Positions 1 to 8,023 of a stretch of DNA of 64,000 nt are shown here, in pieces. Below the pieces are notes generated by a model. It was not told the origin of the DNA. It did no database searches and saw nothing but the letters and a program-made list of their open reading frames with translations. The translations under genes were made by a program, and so were the position numbers. Source of the stretch: Chloroflexota bacterium (GTDB lineage: Bacteria > Chloroflexota > UBA11872 > VXOZ01); NCBI GenBank assembly GCA_022824225.1, contig JAJEAH010000034.1, positions 44,260 to 108,259 on the forward strand, written 5' to 3'. Each line of letters starts with the position of its first letter. Within the stretch, counting starts at the first letter, position 1.

Positions 1-168
1 GATCACCTCGTCCAGAACATCCGGCAGAACTGTGATTCGCCGCACGTCCGCGCCCAAATCTGACAGTTGCTGCGAGAGCCAAAACGAATTTGTGTCTTGA
101 ATGCGGCCGAGCACCAGTTCCGTGCCAATGGCGACGATCTGCGCTGTCGGGACTTTGGGGCCACTCAC
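1..168 (-). CDS. cinA: CinA N-terminal (MoCF/COG1058) domain, partial
   Basis: The gene runs off the left edge; 56 codons are visible on the minus strand. It starts at GTG (168), preceded by a strong GAAAGGAG ribosome site (179-186) that overlaps the stop of the upstream gene. The translated N-terminus carries IVAIGTELVLGRIQDTNS and then QQLSDLGADVRR, the hallmark opening of CinA/MoaB-like competence/damage-inducible proteins. Full CinA proteins add a C-terminal nicotinamide-nucleotide amidohydrolase domain; whether this one does cannot be seen. Its position as third gene after secG and a peptide-binding protein suggests cotranscription. Confidence 0.85.
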   Translation of the reverse strand, partial: MSGPKVPTAQIVAIGTELVLGRIQDTNSFWLSQQLSDLGADVRRITVLPDVLDEVI

Positions 169-184
169 GTCAAGCGCGCTCCTT

Positions 185-1867
185 TCAAGAAAAGAACGGT
201 ATGCGCAGGCCCTCAAAGGGGCCGCGTACGCTGAGGACGTTCTTCTTCGTTTTGATATACCAACTGCCTATTTCTGCCAAGCGCTGGTCGGCGGTGGGCA
301 AGACTGCGGGAGCCGTGACCCCCCGCACCGTCGTTCTCACAGCGAACCCATAGCGTGGGCTGAGCAACATCAAGCTGGGCACTTCTTCCGCGAATGCACG
401 CTGGAAGTCGGCATACATACGCTTGCGTTCTTCCTGGTCCAACGTATTTCGCGCGTTTTGGAGCGCTTCATCCACCCGCGGGTCGATGAATCCGGAGAAA
501 TTCCAGCCGCTCTCAATCTGGCTGGAGTGCCACTCCAGGTACGGGTCCGGGTCCAGGCCGTTCAAGATCCAGGTATAGAGCGCGATGTCGAATTCATGGG
601 TGAGCAGAGAGTCATTGAGCAACCTAGAGGGACCCGCTGTCTGTACCGCCACTTCGATGCCGACCAGCCGCAGTTGCGCCACGATGGCTTCCGCCAATTC
701 TAGATGGCCGGGTATATCCGCGGTCAGCAATTGCAGCAAGAGGCGATCCTCTCCTCTTGAACGCACGCCATCGGGTCCGATGACCCAGCCTGCTTCATCT
801 AGCAAGACTCTGCTGGTAGCCGGATCGTACGCATATTTCCGCACATCCGGCGCATGCGCCCAGGAAACGGGGAGAATCGGCCCTTCCAAGGGGTCTGCCA
901 TCCCGCCCTGAACTTCCGCGGCGAGGTACTCGCGGTCGATGGCATGGGCGATAGCTTGGCGCAATTTGCGGTCGAAGAACGGCGTACGGCGCAGATTGAA
1001 ATACAAGACCGTGTAGCCCGCCAGGGGGGCACTATACGCCTCGACGTCCGCGATTGAATCCACGCGGCTGCGTTCCGTGACAGGAAGATAGCTCACGCCC
1101 TCGACTTCGCCACGTTCCAACGCCGTGATCGCGGCTCTTGCGTTGGGATAGAATTTGAACTTCAGAAACCGAATGTGGGGACGTCCGCCGTAATAGTCCT
1201 CACTTGCCTGCAGAAGCGCATACTCTTCAGTGAACTCCACAATCCGGTAAGGGCCGGTGCCAACCGGCGCCAGATTGTAAGGCGTGATAGACAGTTGGCC
1301 CGGGCTAATGCCTTGAAGCAAGTGACGCGGCAAAATACCGATCGTCGCATATTCGAGCAGCGGCAAATACACGTCGTTCAGCACGGAGACGCGAAGGCTG
1401 CGCTCGCCTTCTCGCTCCACTCTAACGTTCGTCCACTCTTGTTGGCGGCGTGGGTAATTCGCTAGCAATTCGTACGTGAAGAGCACGTCGTCTACGGTGA
1501 GCGGCGTGCCATCATGCCAGCGCACGTCATCCCGCAGATGGAACACAAAGGAACGGCTCTGAGGGTCAGTCTCCCAGCGGGTCGCAAGGTCGGGCACTAT
1601 GGCGCCGTCGGACGCATAGCGCGTCAGGCCGTTGAAGATGAGCCCGGATAGCGTGCGTGACGTATCGTCTTCGGCAAGGATGGACACAAGGGTCGGGGGT
1701 GGACCCAGCGTGCCCTCGATGTAGGTGCCGCCATAGTCAGGTACGTCCACGACATTGGCGGCATACGCGAAATAGGCAAGCAGCGCCGCCGCCAGCAGTG
1801 AGCCGATGCTGCCGACAAAGACTATGCCGGCAATGCGGGAGGGAGCGGGCACCAACCGGTCTATCAT
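185..1867 (-). CDS. ABC transporter substrate-binding protein, family 5 (peptide/oligopeptide type)
   Basis: 560 residues, the usual size for DppA/OppA-type binding proteins that capture peptides or nickel/oligosaccharides outside the membrane. An N-terminal hydrophobic segment (about residues 12-35) acts as signal or anchor; no lipobox cysteine is evident. The family-5 signature follows: GGTYIEGTLGPPPTLVSIL, LIFNGLTRY, LATRWETD, then FHLRDDVRWHDGTPLTVDDV, and late in the protein ALYTWILNGLDPDPYLEWH. The gene starts 19 bases after secG stops and is followed at once by cinA. No cognate permease or ATPase genes lie in the window, so either they are outside it or this is an orphan binding protein. 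Substrate cannot be told from sequence. Confidence 0.9.
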   Translation of the reverse strand: MIDRLVPAPSRIAGIVFVGSIGSLLAAALLAYFAYAANVVDVPDYGGTYIEGTLGPPPTLVSILAEDDTSRTLSGLIFNGLTRYASDGAIVPDLATRWETDPQSRSFVFHLRDDVRWHDGTPLTVDDVLFTYELLANYPRRQQEWTNVRVEREGERSLRVSVLNDVYLPLLEYATIGILPRHLLQGISPGQLSITPYNLAPVGTGPYRIVEFTEEYALLQASEDYYGGRPHIRFLKFKFYPNARAAITALERGEVEGVSYLPVTERSRVDSIADVEAYSAPLAGYTVLYFNLRRTPFFDRKLRQAIAHAIDREYLAAEVQGGMADPLEGPILPVSWAHAPDVRKYAYDPATSRVLLDEAGWVIGPDGVRSRGEDRLLLQLLTADIPGHLELAEAIVAQLRLVGIEVAVQTAGPSRLLNDSLLTHEFDIALYTWILNGLDPDPYLEWHSSQIESGWNFSGFIDPRVDEALQNARNTLDQEERKRMYADFQRAFAEEVPSLMLLSPRYGFAVRTTVRGVTAPAVLPTADQRLAEIGSWYIKTKKNVLSVRGPFEGLRIPFFS

Positions 1868-1886
1868 TCTTCATCCCTACCGTACG

Positions 1887-2102
1887 CTAGATGCGCACGA
1901 TGACCACGGAGACTACGATGAAGAGTACGGCAAGACCGATCGTCACATTGAACAGCAACCGGTCCACGCCGCGCCGCGTATTGTGGATGCTGTCCGATCC
2001 CCCGAAGGCCGAGCCCAGGGCCGCGCCTCGGGCCTGCAACAATACGGCCGCGATGAGGGCAACGGAAAGAATGATCTGAATAATCTGGAGATACTGCTGC
2101 AC
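1887..2102 (-). CDS. secG: Preprotein translocase subunit SecG
   Basis: 71 residues, the typical size of SecG, the small non-essential partner of the SecYE channel. There are two hydrophobic segments (about residues 6-24 and 50-70) joined by a loop with GAALGSAFGGSDS and the conserved arginine pair of the RRG-VDRLL motif. The start is GTG at 2102, with AGGAGT at 2111-2116 at good spacing. It is the first gene of a minus-strand group with the peptide-binding protein and cinA. Confidence 0.88.
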   Translation of the reverse strand: MQQYLQIIQIILSVALIAAVLLQARGAALGSAFGGSDSIHNTRRGVDRLLFNVTIGLAVLFIVVSVVIVRI

Positions 2103-2887
2103 GGTGGCGCACTCCTATAGCTGCGAGACCGCAATTTCGACTTCCGCATGCCGGTGAGGACGCATGCCCAAACCGACGAAAACTCAATCCACTGGCCTGA
2201 ACAGACGCTTGGGGCATCGCCTACGCAGCAAACACCCAGGACCGGTTACATTATACCAACTCCGGTGACGCACGGAGTCCACGCGCCGCACGAGACGGTG
2301 CGACGCGCAGCCAATCTGCCTGGTAGAAGACCGCCGCCATTGTCAGGGGATTTGTTGACAGCATGCCTGGCTGGAGGAAGGTGTTTCAGCGCCGCACATT
2401 GCTGTCATTTCGGGCGGCGCACAGCAGAGTGAGGAGTATTGGGCGCCGAGCATTTCGGGCCGGTTGAGGCGCGGGCGCTAGATTCCTCGCTTCGCTCGGA
2501 ATGACATTCGGTCCGCCCCCTTCACGCTTCCTCTTCACTCCCCCTGTCTCCCCGTCTTTGACTTTCACAACATACAAATGACCCAGTGCCCCGCTGGCCG
2601 TGGCACCGTGCTGCCCTCGCCCTGATGCTGTACTGGCTTCGGCCTGACACTGCGCTCTGCTCGGCCTGACACTGCGCCCCGCCCGGCGTGACATGAACGG
2701 TAAACACCGCCTCGTGTGTGTAGAATACCCTCAACGGATTACTCAAAACGAGGGCCGATGGCGTACAATTCAATTCAATAGGCTGGTGGGGTTTCATTCG
2801 ACCCCTTTCGCTGAATTCTTGCCCATGCAGCGTTCGCCCAATCACGCGCAGCGAGCGCTAGCCAAGACCGAGGAGAAATCGCCCCCA
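2103..2887. other. Intergenic region between secG and dnaX, with dispersed repeats
   Basis: 785 bases between divergent genes. No ORF here has convincing features. It holds a copy of the dispersed repeat (2440-2600, listed separately) and a short tandem pattern around 2630-2695 in which the words CGGCCTGACACTGCGC and CGGCGTGACATG recur. A -10-like TAGAAT lies at about 2720, without a good -35. Confidence 0.6.
2440..2600 (-). repeat. Dispersed repeat, inverted copy of 24629-24790
   Basis: Read on the minus strand, this stretch starts with TCATTTGTATGTTGTG, has a purine-rich middle, and continues with CATTCCGAGCGAAGCGAGG, AATCTAG and CGCCTCAACCGGCCC. The same blocks in the same order occur on the plus strand near 24629-24790. 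The middle part differs, so the copies are diverged. No coding capacity is apparent. Confidence 0.75.
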
Positions 2888-4612
2888 ATGTCCCGGGTGG
2901 TGTTGTACAACAAGTGGCGGCCGCAGACGTTTGGCGACGTGGTCGGCCAAGAACCCACGGTGCGCACGCTGCAGAACTCCCTGGCGTCCGGGCAGATCGC
3001 CCATGCCTACATCTTTGCCGGCCCGCGCGGCTCCGGCAAGACCTCACTGGCGCGCATCTTGGCCAAGGCGCTCAACTGCCTGCAGGGCGTGCAGCCCGAG
3101 CCGTGCGCCAGGTGCGAGGCGTGCACGGACATCGTGGAGGGGCGCTTTCTGGACCTGGTGGAGTTGGACGCCGCTTCCAATCGGGGCATCGAGGATATTC
3201 GCGACCTGCGGGAGCGCGTGAATTTCGCGCCGGTGAGCGGCCGCTACAAGTTCTACCTCATCGACGAGGTGCACCAGCTCACGCCGGAAGCCTCCAATGC
3301 GCTCTTGAAGACTCTGGAAGAGCCGCCGGAACACGCCGTGTTCGTGTTGGCTACCACCGAAATCCACCGCGTGCTGCCTACGATTCTCTCTCGTTGCCAG
3401 CGGTTCGACTTTCGCCGCATTCCCGTAGGGGCGTTGGTGGCGCGCTTGCAGCACATCGCCGACGCCGAAAAAGTCAGCGTGGAAACGGAAGCCCTCAACA
3501 TCCTGGCGCGCATGGCCGGCGGCAGCGCCCGCGATGCCGTGAGCCTCTTCGACCAGGCGACCATCTACGCCGACGATGGCGTGAGCGCGGAACAGGTGCG
3601 GGAGATGCTGGGCCTGGCCCACACCGCGGCTGTGGCCGAATTCGTGGATACCCTCGCCCGGCGCGCCGCCGGCGAAGGCCTGCGCGCGCTGGCCCAGGCA
3701 GCGGACCAGGGCCTGGACATGCGGCAGTTCGCCCGGGAGACCATCCGTTACCTGCGCGCCACGCTGCTCCACAAGAGCGGCATGGACGCCGCCGAACTGC
3801 TGGAGATGAGCGAGGAAGAAGCCACGCTCATGGCCGGTCTGGCGGACCGCATCTCGCTTTCCGAAATCGTGCAGGCCATCCGGCTCTTCTCCGAAGCGGA
3901 ACAATCCCTCCGCTTGGGCGTCTTTCCGCAACTTCCCGTAGAACTGGCGCTGGTGGAGTTTTGCACCACCGATCGCGCCCAAAGCAGCGCCGCGCCCGCC
4001 GCGCCACAGGCGCGGCCTGCCTCACCGGCCACCAGCCGGCCGGTTACAAAACGGGATTCCCCGCCGCCGCGTCCAGCCGAACAGACCGGCCCGGCGGAAG
4101 CGGATGGCAGCACGAGCACAACGGCAAAGGCTGAACCAGACGCTCCCGCTCCGGCTGCCCCCGCGCCGGAATCCCCAGCGCAAGCCGCCGCGCAAACAGA
4201 ATCCCCGGCACCGCCGACAGACGCGCCGGAATCGCCTGTCCAGGAGATTCAGGAGCGCTGGCAGGCCGTTTTGGAATCATTCCGGCGGCCAAACGTGCAC
4301 CTGCGCGGCGTGCTGCGCGATTGCACCCCCAAAGAAGTCCATGAAAAGGTGCTAACCTTGGAATTCACCCATGCCTGGCACCGCGACCAGGTGCGCCAGC
4401 CGGACAACCTCTTCTTGGTGGAAAAAGCCGTTGCGCAGACCATCGGCCGCCACTACAGCATCGAATGTACGCTGGCCCCGCGCGAGTCGGCGGGGGACCT
4501 CTATGAAAAAGACCCGGCCCGGGATCCGGTGGTGCGCAAGGCGCAGCAACTCTTCCCGGGCACGGTCACGTATGAAAACTCCGAAAAGGAAAACCCGCCT
4601 TCCGCCGAATGA
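2888..4612 (+). CDS. dnaX: DNA polymerase III subunits gamma/tau
   Basis: 574 residues from ATG 2888, preceded by AGGAG at 2871-2875; the upstream in-frame extension has no family similarity. DnaX is the clamp-loader motor of the replisome. The N-terminus is canonical: VVLYNKWRPQTFGDVVGQE, Walker A GPRGSGKT (45-52), a zinc module with Cys64, Cys73, Cys76 and Cys79, Walker B LIDEVHQL, and sensor region LSRCQRFDFRRI. Domain III continues to about residue 365. A Pro/Ala/Glu-rich linker (about 370-465) follows, then a folded C-terminal tau-type domain starting near VQEIQERWQAVLESF. No programmed-frameshift slippery A-run was noticed. The gene stands alone on the plus strand. Confidence 0.96.
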   Translation: MSRVVLYNKWRPQTFGDVVGQEPTVRTLQNSLASGQIAHAYIFAGPRGSGKTSLARILAKALNCLQGVQPEPCARCEACTDIVEGRFLDLVELDAASNRGIEDIRDLRERVNFAPVSGRYKFYLIDEVHQLTPEASNALLKTLEEPPEHAVFVLATTEIHRVLPTILSRCQRFDFRRIPVGALVARLQHIADAEKVSVETEALNILARMAGGSARDAVSLFDQATIYADDGVSAEQVREMLGLAHTAAVAEFVDTLARRAAGEGLRALAQAADQGLDMRQFARETIRYLRATLLHKSGMDAAELLEMSEEEATLMAGLADRISLSEIVQAIRLFSEAEQSLRLGVFPQLPVELALVEFCTTDRAQSSAAPAAPQARPASPATSRPVTKRDSPPPRPAEQTGPAEADGSTSTTAKAEPDAPAPAAPAPESPAQAAAQTESPAPPTDAPESPVQEIQERWQAVLESFRRPNVHLRGVLRDCTPKEVHEKVLTLEFTHAWHRDQVRQPDNLFLVEKAVAQTIGRHYSIECTLAPRESAGDLYEKDPARDPVVRKAQQLFPGTVTYENSEKENPPSAE

Positions 4613-4819
4613 CCGCAGGCCTGCGCTTGTTCTCTTGGCAGAAAGTCCGCACACACCGGGCCGCACGGGCAACGCAATGGCAAACTTGCGGCCCGGAGCA
4701 GGCAGCGCGCCCGAGGCAGTGGTACATTAGACGTGAAACGTGGGCCGGAGCGGCAGGCGCGCGACCACTTGGCGATGAGTGACCGCGCAGTAGTCCAACG
4801 CGAAGGGGAGAGGTGAACC

Positions 4820-6121
4820 ATGGGCCTGGAGATTTTCGAGCGGGGCACGCTCCCCCGCTGGGTACGAATGCGGCAAACGCTCTACACCGACACCATCGAG
4901 GACGTGGCGGCGGCCGTGGCGCAGGAATTCGCGCGGCCTGAGATTCGTGAGACCATCCAACCGGGCGCGCGTGTCGCCCTCACCGGCGGCAGCCGCGGCA
5001 TCGACCGCATTGCCCAGGTGCTCAAAGCGGCCGCGCACGAGATCAAACAGCTTGGCGCGCAACCGTTCATCGTGCCGGCCATGGGCAGCCACGGCGGCGC
5101 AACCGCCGCGGGCCAGCTTGAGATTCTCGCTCACTACGGCGTCACCGAGGAAGCTATGGGCTGCCCCATTCGCTCCAGCATGGACACCGTGCTCCTCGGC
5201 CACGTGGAAGACAACGTGCCGGTGTGGTTCGACAAAACCGCCGCCACGGAAGCCGATATCACCATACCCGTCAATCGCGTCAAGCCCCATACGGACTTTC
5301 ACGGGCATATCGAGTCCGGGCTCATGAAAATGATCGCCATCGGACTGGGCAAGCAGAAGGGCGCGGACACCTTCCACGCCCGCAGTTTTGCGGAGTTCCC
5401 CACGCTCATCCCGGCAGTGGGCCAGTTTACGCTCCAGCACATGCCAATTCCCTTCGGCCTGGCCCTGGTGGAAGACGGCCACTCCCGCCTTTCATTGATC
5501 CAGGCGGTGCCGGCTGACCGCATTCTGGCAGAAGAACAAGAGCTGCTTGAAATCGCGCGTGAGCGCATGGCGCGGCTGCCTGGTGAGGAAATCGACGTGC
5601 TCATCGTCGACCAACTCGGCAAGGACATCAGCGGCATTGGCGCGGATACCAACGTCATCAACCGCTACTGGCAAGGCCCTCTGCCCCAAACGCCGCTCAT
5701 CAAGCGTATCGTCATGCGCGATCTCACCCAAGATACGGAAGGCAATGCCTGCGGCGTCGGGCTTGGCGACGTGGTCTTGCAGCAAATCGTGGATAAACTG
5801 GACCCCGTGCAGACGTACATGAACGTTATCACCGCCAAAGGGCCGGAAGGGGCGCGCATTCCACTCACGGTGGCCAACGACCGCGAAGCGCTCTTCGTGG
5901 CCCTGGCGTGCTGCCACCAGATCGAGAACGAGACGTCCCGCATCGTGCGCATCCAGGATACGAAGCACCTGGAAGACCTCTGGGTCTCCGAGCCGCTCGT
6001 AGCGGAGTTGGAAGCCACCGGCCGCGTGCACCGCATGGGCGAAATGGAAGAGATTACGTTCGACGCGCGGGGCATGTTCACGCAGGCGATCCGAAACGGC
6101 GCGGCAGTGGCGGCCTCCTGA
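4820..6121 (+). CDS. LarA-like / DUF2088 lactate-racemase-domain protein
   Basis: 433 residues; ATG at 4820 follows GAGAGGTG at good spacing. The N-terminal half resembles the DUF2088 (lactate racemase N-terminal) family: VALTGGSRGIDRIAQVL, then FIVPAMGSHGGATAAGQ, ADITIPVNRVKPHTDFHG and GLMKMIAIGLGKQKGAD. Classical LarA is a nickel-pincer-nucleotide racemase of lactate or other 2-hydroxy acids, and needs LarB, LarC and LarE to make its cofactor; none of these is in the window. The glycine/histidine-rich MGSHGG and the lysines of VKPH and KQKG are candidate cofactor or substrate contacts. Function is therefore racemase-like at best; the true substrate is unknown. Confidence 0.7.
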   Translation: MGLEIFERGTLPRWVRMRQTLYTDTIEDVAAAVAQEFARPEIRETIQPGARVALTGGSRGIDRIAQVLKAAAHEIKQLGAQPFIVPAMGSHGGATAAGQLEILAHYGVTEEAMGCPIRSSMDTVLLGHVEDNVPVWFDKTAATEADITIPVNRVKPHTDFHGHIESGLMKMIAIGLGKQKGADTFHARSFAEFPTLIPAVGQFTLQHMPIPFGLALVEDGHSRLSLIQAVPADRILAEEQELLEIARERMARLPGEEIDVLIVDQLGKDISGIGADTNVINRYWQGPLPQTPLIKRIVMRDLTQDTEGNACGVGLGDVVLQQIVDKLDPVQTYMNVITAKGPEGARIPLTVANDREALFVALACCHQIENETSRIVRIQDTKHLEDLWVSEPLVAELEATGRVHRMGEMEEITFDARGMFTQAIRNGAAVAAS

Positions 6122-6278
6122 GCGCGAGGGTGAAATGATCCTATGGAGCTGGGATTTTGCTGTGCTGCGGTAACGGATCCGGCGGCGCTGTCCGGAGCGT
6201 ATTTCAAGTCGGATTGCCAAAGTCCGGCGCGCTCGTGAAGACGTACGAGCGAACAGTTCACGAAGGGCATCGAACACA

Positions 6279-6533
6279 GTGGCAGTCGAGACCCCAAATA
6301 CGCACAAATCTCCCAGGAATAAACTCAGCCGGAAGGCTGAAGAGCTCTATACGCGCTATGGCAAGCCGCTTGAAGCCGATCATTCCGGTGAATTCATCGC
6401 GATCTCAACGGAAGGGAAGGTTGTGCGCGCTCCCGCGCTGCAGCAGGTCCTTGACCTGTCTTTGGAACAACTCGGTATAGGCAGCTATGTCTTCAGAATC
6501 GGCGCCGACCGCAGCGTCATCAAGTGGCTATGA
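6279..6533 (+). CDS. Small protein paired with retropepsin-like protease
   Basis: 84 residues from GTG 6279. Charged N-terminus (KLSRKAEELYTRYGKPLE) followed by a compact region with GEFIAISTEGKVV, LEQLGIGSYVFRIG and RSVIKWL at the end. Small proteins with this layout (KPLE, then an AISPDG-like strand, then VFKIG and a basic end) are commonly found just upstream of clan AA aspartic proteases, as here: the next gene starts 12 bases after this stop. The arrangement resembles a two-gene toxin-antitoxin-like module, but no function is established. Reality of the gene is supported by the tight spacing and family resemblance. Confidence 0.6.
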   Translation: MAVETPNTHKSPRNKLSRKAEELYTRYGKPLEADHSGEFIAISTEGKVVRAPALQQVLDLSLEQLGIGSYVFRIGADRSVIKWL

Positions 6534-6545
6534 CGGGACGGTATC

Positions 6546-6899
6546 ATGGTGCGTGTCGAGAGTGATCGCTTTCCATACCTTCCTGTTCGTCTCTCGCTGC
6601 ACGGACGGAAAACCGAATTTGAGGCCCTTCTCGACACCGGCTTCGATGGTGGACTGGCAGCATCCGAAAGTGCCGTTGCTAACGTGCAGGCTGCCGAGTG
6701 GAATCTCACGGTTTGCCTAGCCGATGGGACCTTGGTGAACGTTCCAGCATTTCTGGGAACGGTGCAAGTCGGTAAGCTACCGCCGGTGAACACGACAGTA
6801 ATCACTCTAGGCGATGAGCCGATCATAGGTCGCGCAGTGGCCGACCAGCACAGCACTACACTTGACCACAGCCAGCGCATAGTTGTCGGTGACAAGTAG
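6546..6899 (+). CDS. Clan AA (retropepsin-like) aspartic protease
   Basis: 117 residues, the normal size for a single-domain retropepsin-like protein that would dimerise to form its active site. The catalytic motif LLDTGFDGG sits near residues 27-35 (DTG with the following G/A-rich turn), followed by TVCLADGTLVNVPAFLG and later VITLGDEPIIGRA, matching the second half of the fold. There is no signal peptide, so it probably acts in the cytoplasm. It follows a small partner gene by 12 bases. Natural substrates of these bacterial proteins are unknown. Confidence 0.75.
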   Translation: MVRVESDRFPYLPVRLSLHGRKTEFEALLDTGFDGGLAASESAVANVQAAEWNLTVCLADGTLVNVPAFLGTVQVGKLPPVNTTVITLGDEPIIGRAVADQHSTTLDHSQRIVVGDK

Positions 6900-6934
6900 A
6901 TGTAAACTTGAACTCCTTGCTGGGCTACATCTCA

Positions 6935-7043
6935 TGTCATTCCGAGCGCAGCGTCGGCCAGGGTTCGCTGACTTCGTCAAAGACGCGGAATCTAGAGTGC
7001 TCCCGACACTAGATTCTTCGTCGCTGCACTCCTCAGAATGACA
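6935..7043. repeat. Palindromic TGTCATTCCGAG...AGAATGACA element
   Basis: The ends are inverted: TGTCATTCCGAGCGCAGCG on the left, CTCAGAATGACA on the right, with GGAATCTAG and CTAGATTC as inner inverted words about 20 bases apart. The same words occur at 2480-2510, 24597-24740 and 55374-55450. It lies in the 272-base gap between the protease and the SDR gene, which otherwise holds nothing I recognise. Confidence 0.75.
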
Positions 7044-7171
7044 CTTCGGCTGCTCTCCTCAGTATGGCATTTCGCGTAGCAGCCGTTTATGTTGACACTC
7101 ATACCTGTGCAGCCCAAGTCAATACCTACTGATCGCATAGTTGTCGAACCATAAACAAGAAGGAACTCCTC

Positions 7172-7927
7172 ATGCTCGAAGCATTCGATCTCACCGGCCG
7201 GGTCATCATCGTCACCGGGGCGAGCCGTGGCATCGGCCGCACCACGGCAGAAGTGCTCGCGGCGGCGGGCGCCAATGTCGTTGCCGCGGCGCGCACCGAG
7301 TCGGCGCTTGATTCCTTAGTAAAGGACATTGCCGGGGCCGGCGGCACGGCGCTGGCGGTGCGCGCCGACGTCAACGTACCCGAGGATACGGAAATGCTGG
7401 CGCAGCGGACAATCGACGCCTTTGGCGCGGTGGACGTGCTCGTGAACAACGCCGGTGAGTCCGGCAGGCATGGGGCCATGCAAGAGACCTCAGCGGCGGA
7501 CTGGGACGACCTGATGGCAAACAACCTGCGCAGTTCGTTTCTCTGCGCCAAAGCCGTGTTTCCCATCATGGAACGGCAGCAGCGCGGCAATGTCGTCAAC
7601 ATGGCGAGCATCAGCGGCCAGAACGGCGGCCAGAGCGCGCGGGTGCACTACGCCGCGTCCAAAGGCGGCATGATCGCGTTCACCAAAGCGCTTGCCCGCC
7701 AGATGGCGCCCTGGGGGCGCGCCAACAACATCGCCCCCGGTCAGATCGATACCGGCATGAGCCGCATCCCGGAAGACCGCTTGCGCGCCGTGCTGGACCG
7801 GACGCCCCTGCAGCGCCTTGGCAAGTCGGAGGACATTGCCTACGGCGTGCTCTACCTCGCCAGCGACGCGTCAGGCTTCATCACCGGCCACACACTCGAC
7901 ATCAACGGCGGCATCATCATGGATTAG
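7172..7927 (+). CDS. SDR-family NAD(P)-dependent oxidoreductase
   Basis: 251 residues, classical short-chain dehydrogenase size. The cofactor motif TGASRGIG lies at residues 15-22, NNAG at 92-95, a catalytic serine in MASISG (about 146-148), and the YxxxK pair at Tyr160/Lys164. The C-terminus ends with the usual DINGG motif. R/S after the glycine loop and AARTES after strand 2 suggest NADP(H) preference (inference). ATG 7172 follows AAGAAGGAAC. It precedes a P450 gene by under 100 bases on the same strand, so the two may act on the same substrate, but the substrate is not predictable. Confidence 0.92.
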   Translation: MLEAFDLTGRVIIVTGASRGIGRTTAEVLAAAGANVVAAARTESALDSLVKDIAGAGGTALAVRADVNVPEDTEMLAQRTIDAFGAVDVLVNNAGESGRHGAMQETSAADWDDLMANNLRSSFLCAKAVFPIMERQQRGNVVNMASISGQNGGQSARVHYAASKGGMIAFTKALARQMAPWGRANNIAPGQIDTGMSRIPEDRLRAVLDRTPLQRLGKSEDIAYGVLYLASDASGFITGHTLDINGGIIMD

Positions 7928-8023
7928 GCGCGCGGCATGACGACCGCGCTTACGTCAGGTTCGCGAGCCTGCCCGGACAAACAGTGCCGGGCTGTCCGCC
8001 GCGCAGGAGAAAATACCGTACCG

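Noticed and set aside
3044..3982. Long minus-strand ORF inside dnaX
   Set aside because: Histidine/glycine-rich antisense shadow without family features.
4613..4819. SRP RNA or RNase P RNA after dnaX
   Set aside because: Words such as CAGAAAGTCCGC look suggestive but the conserved GGUCAGGUCCGGAAGGAAGC and RNase P end motifs are absent.
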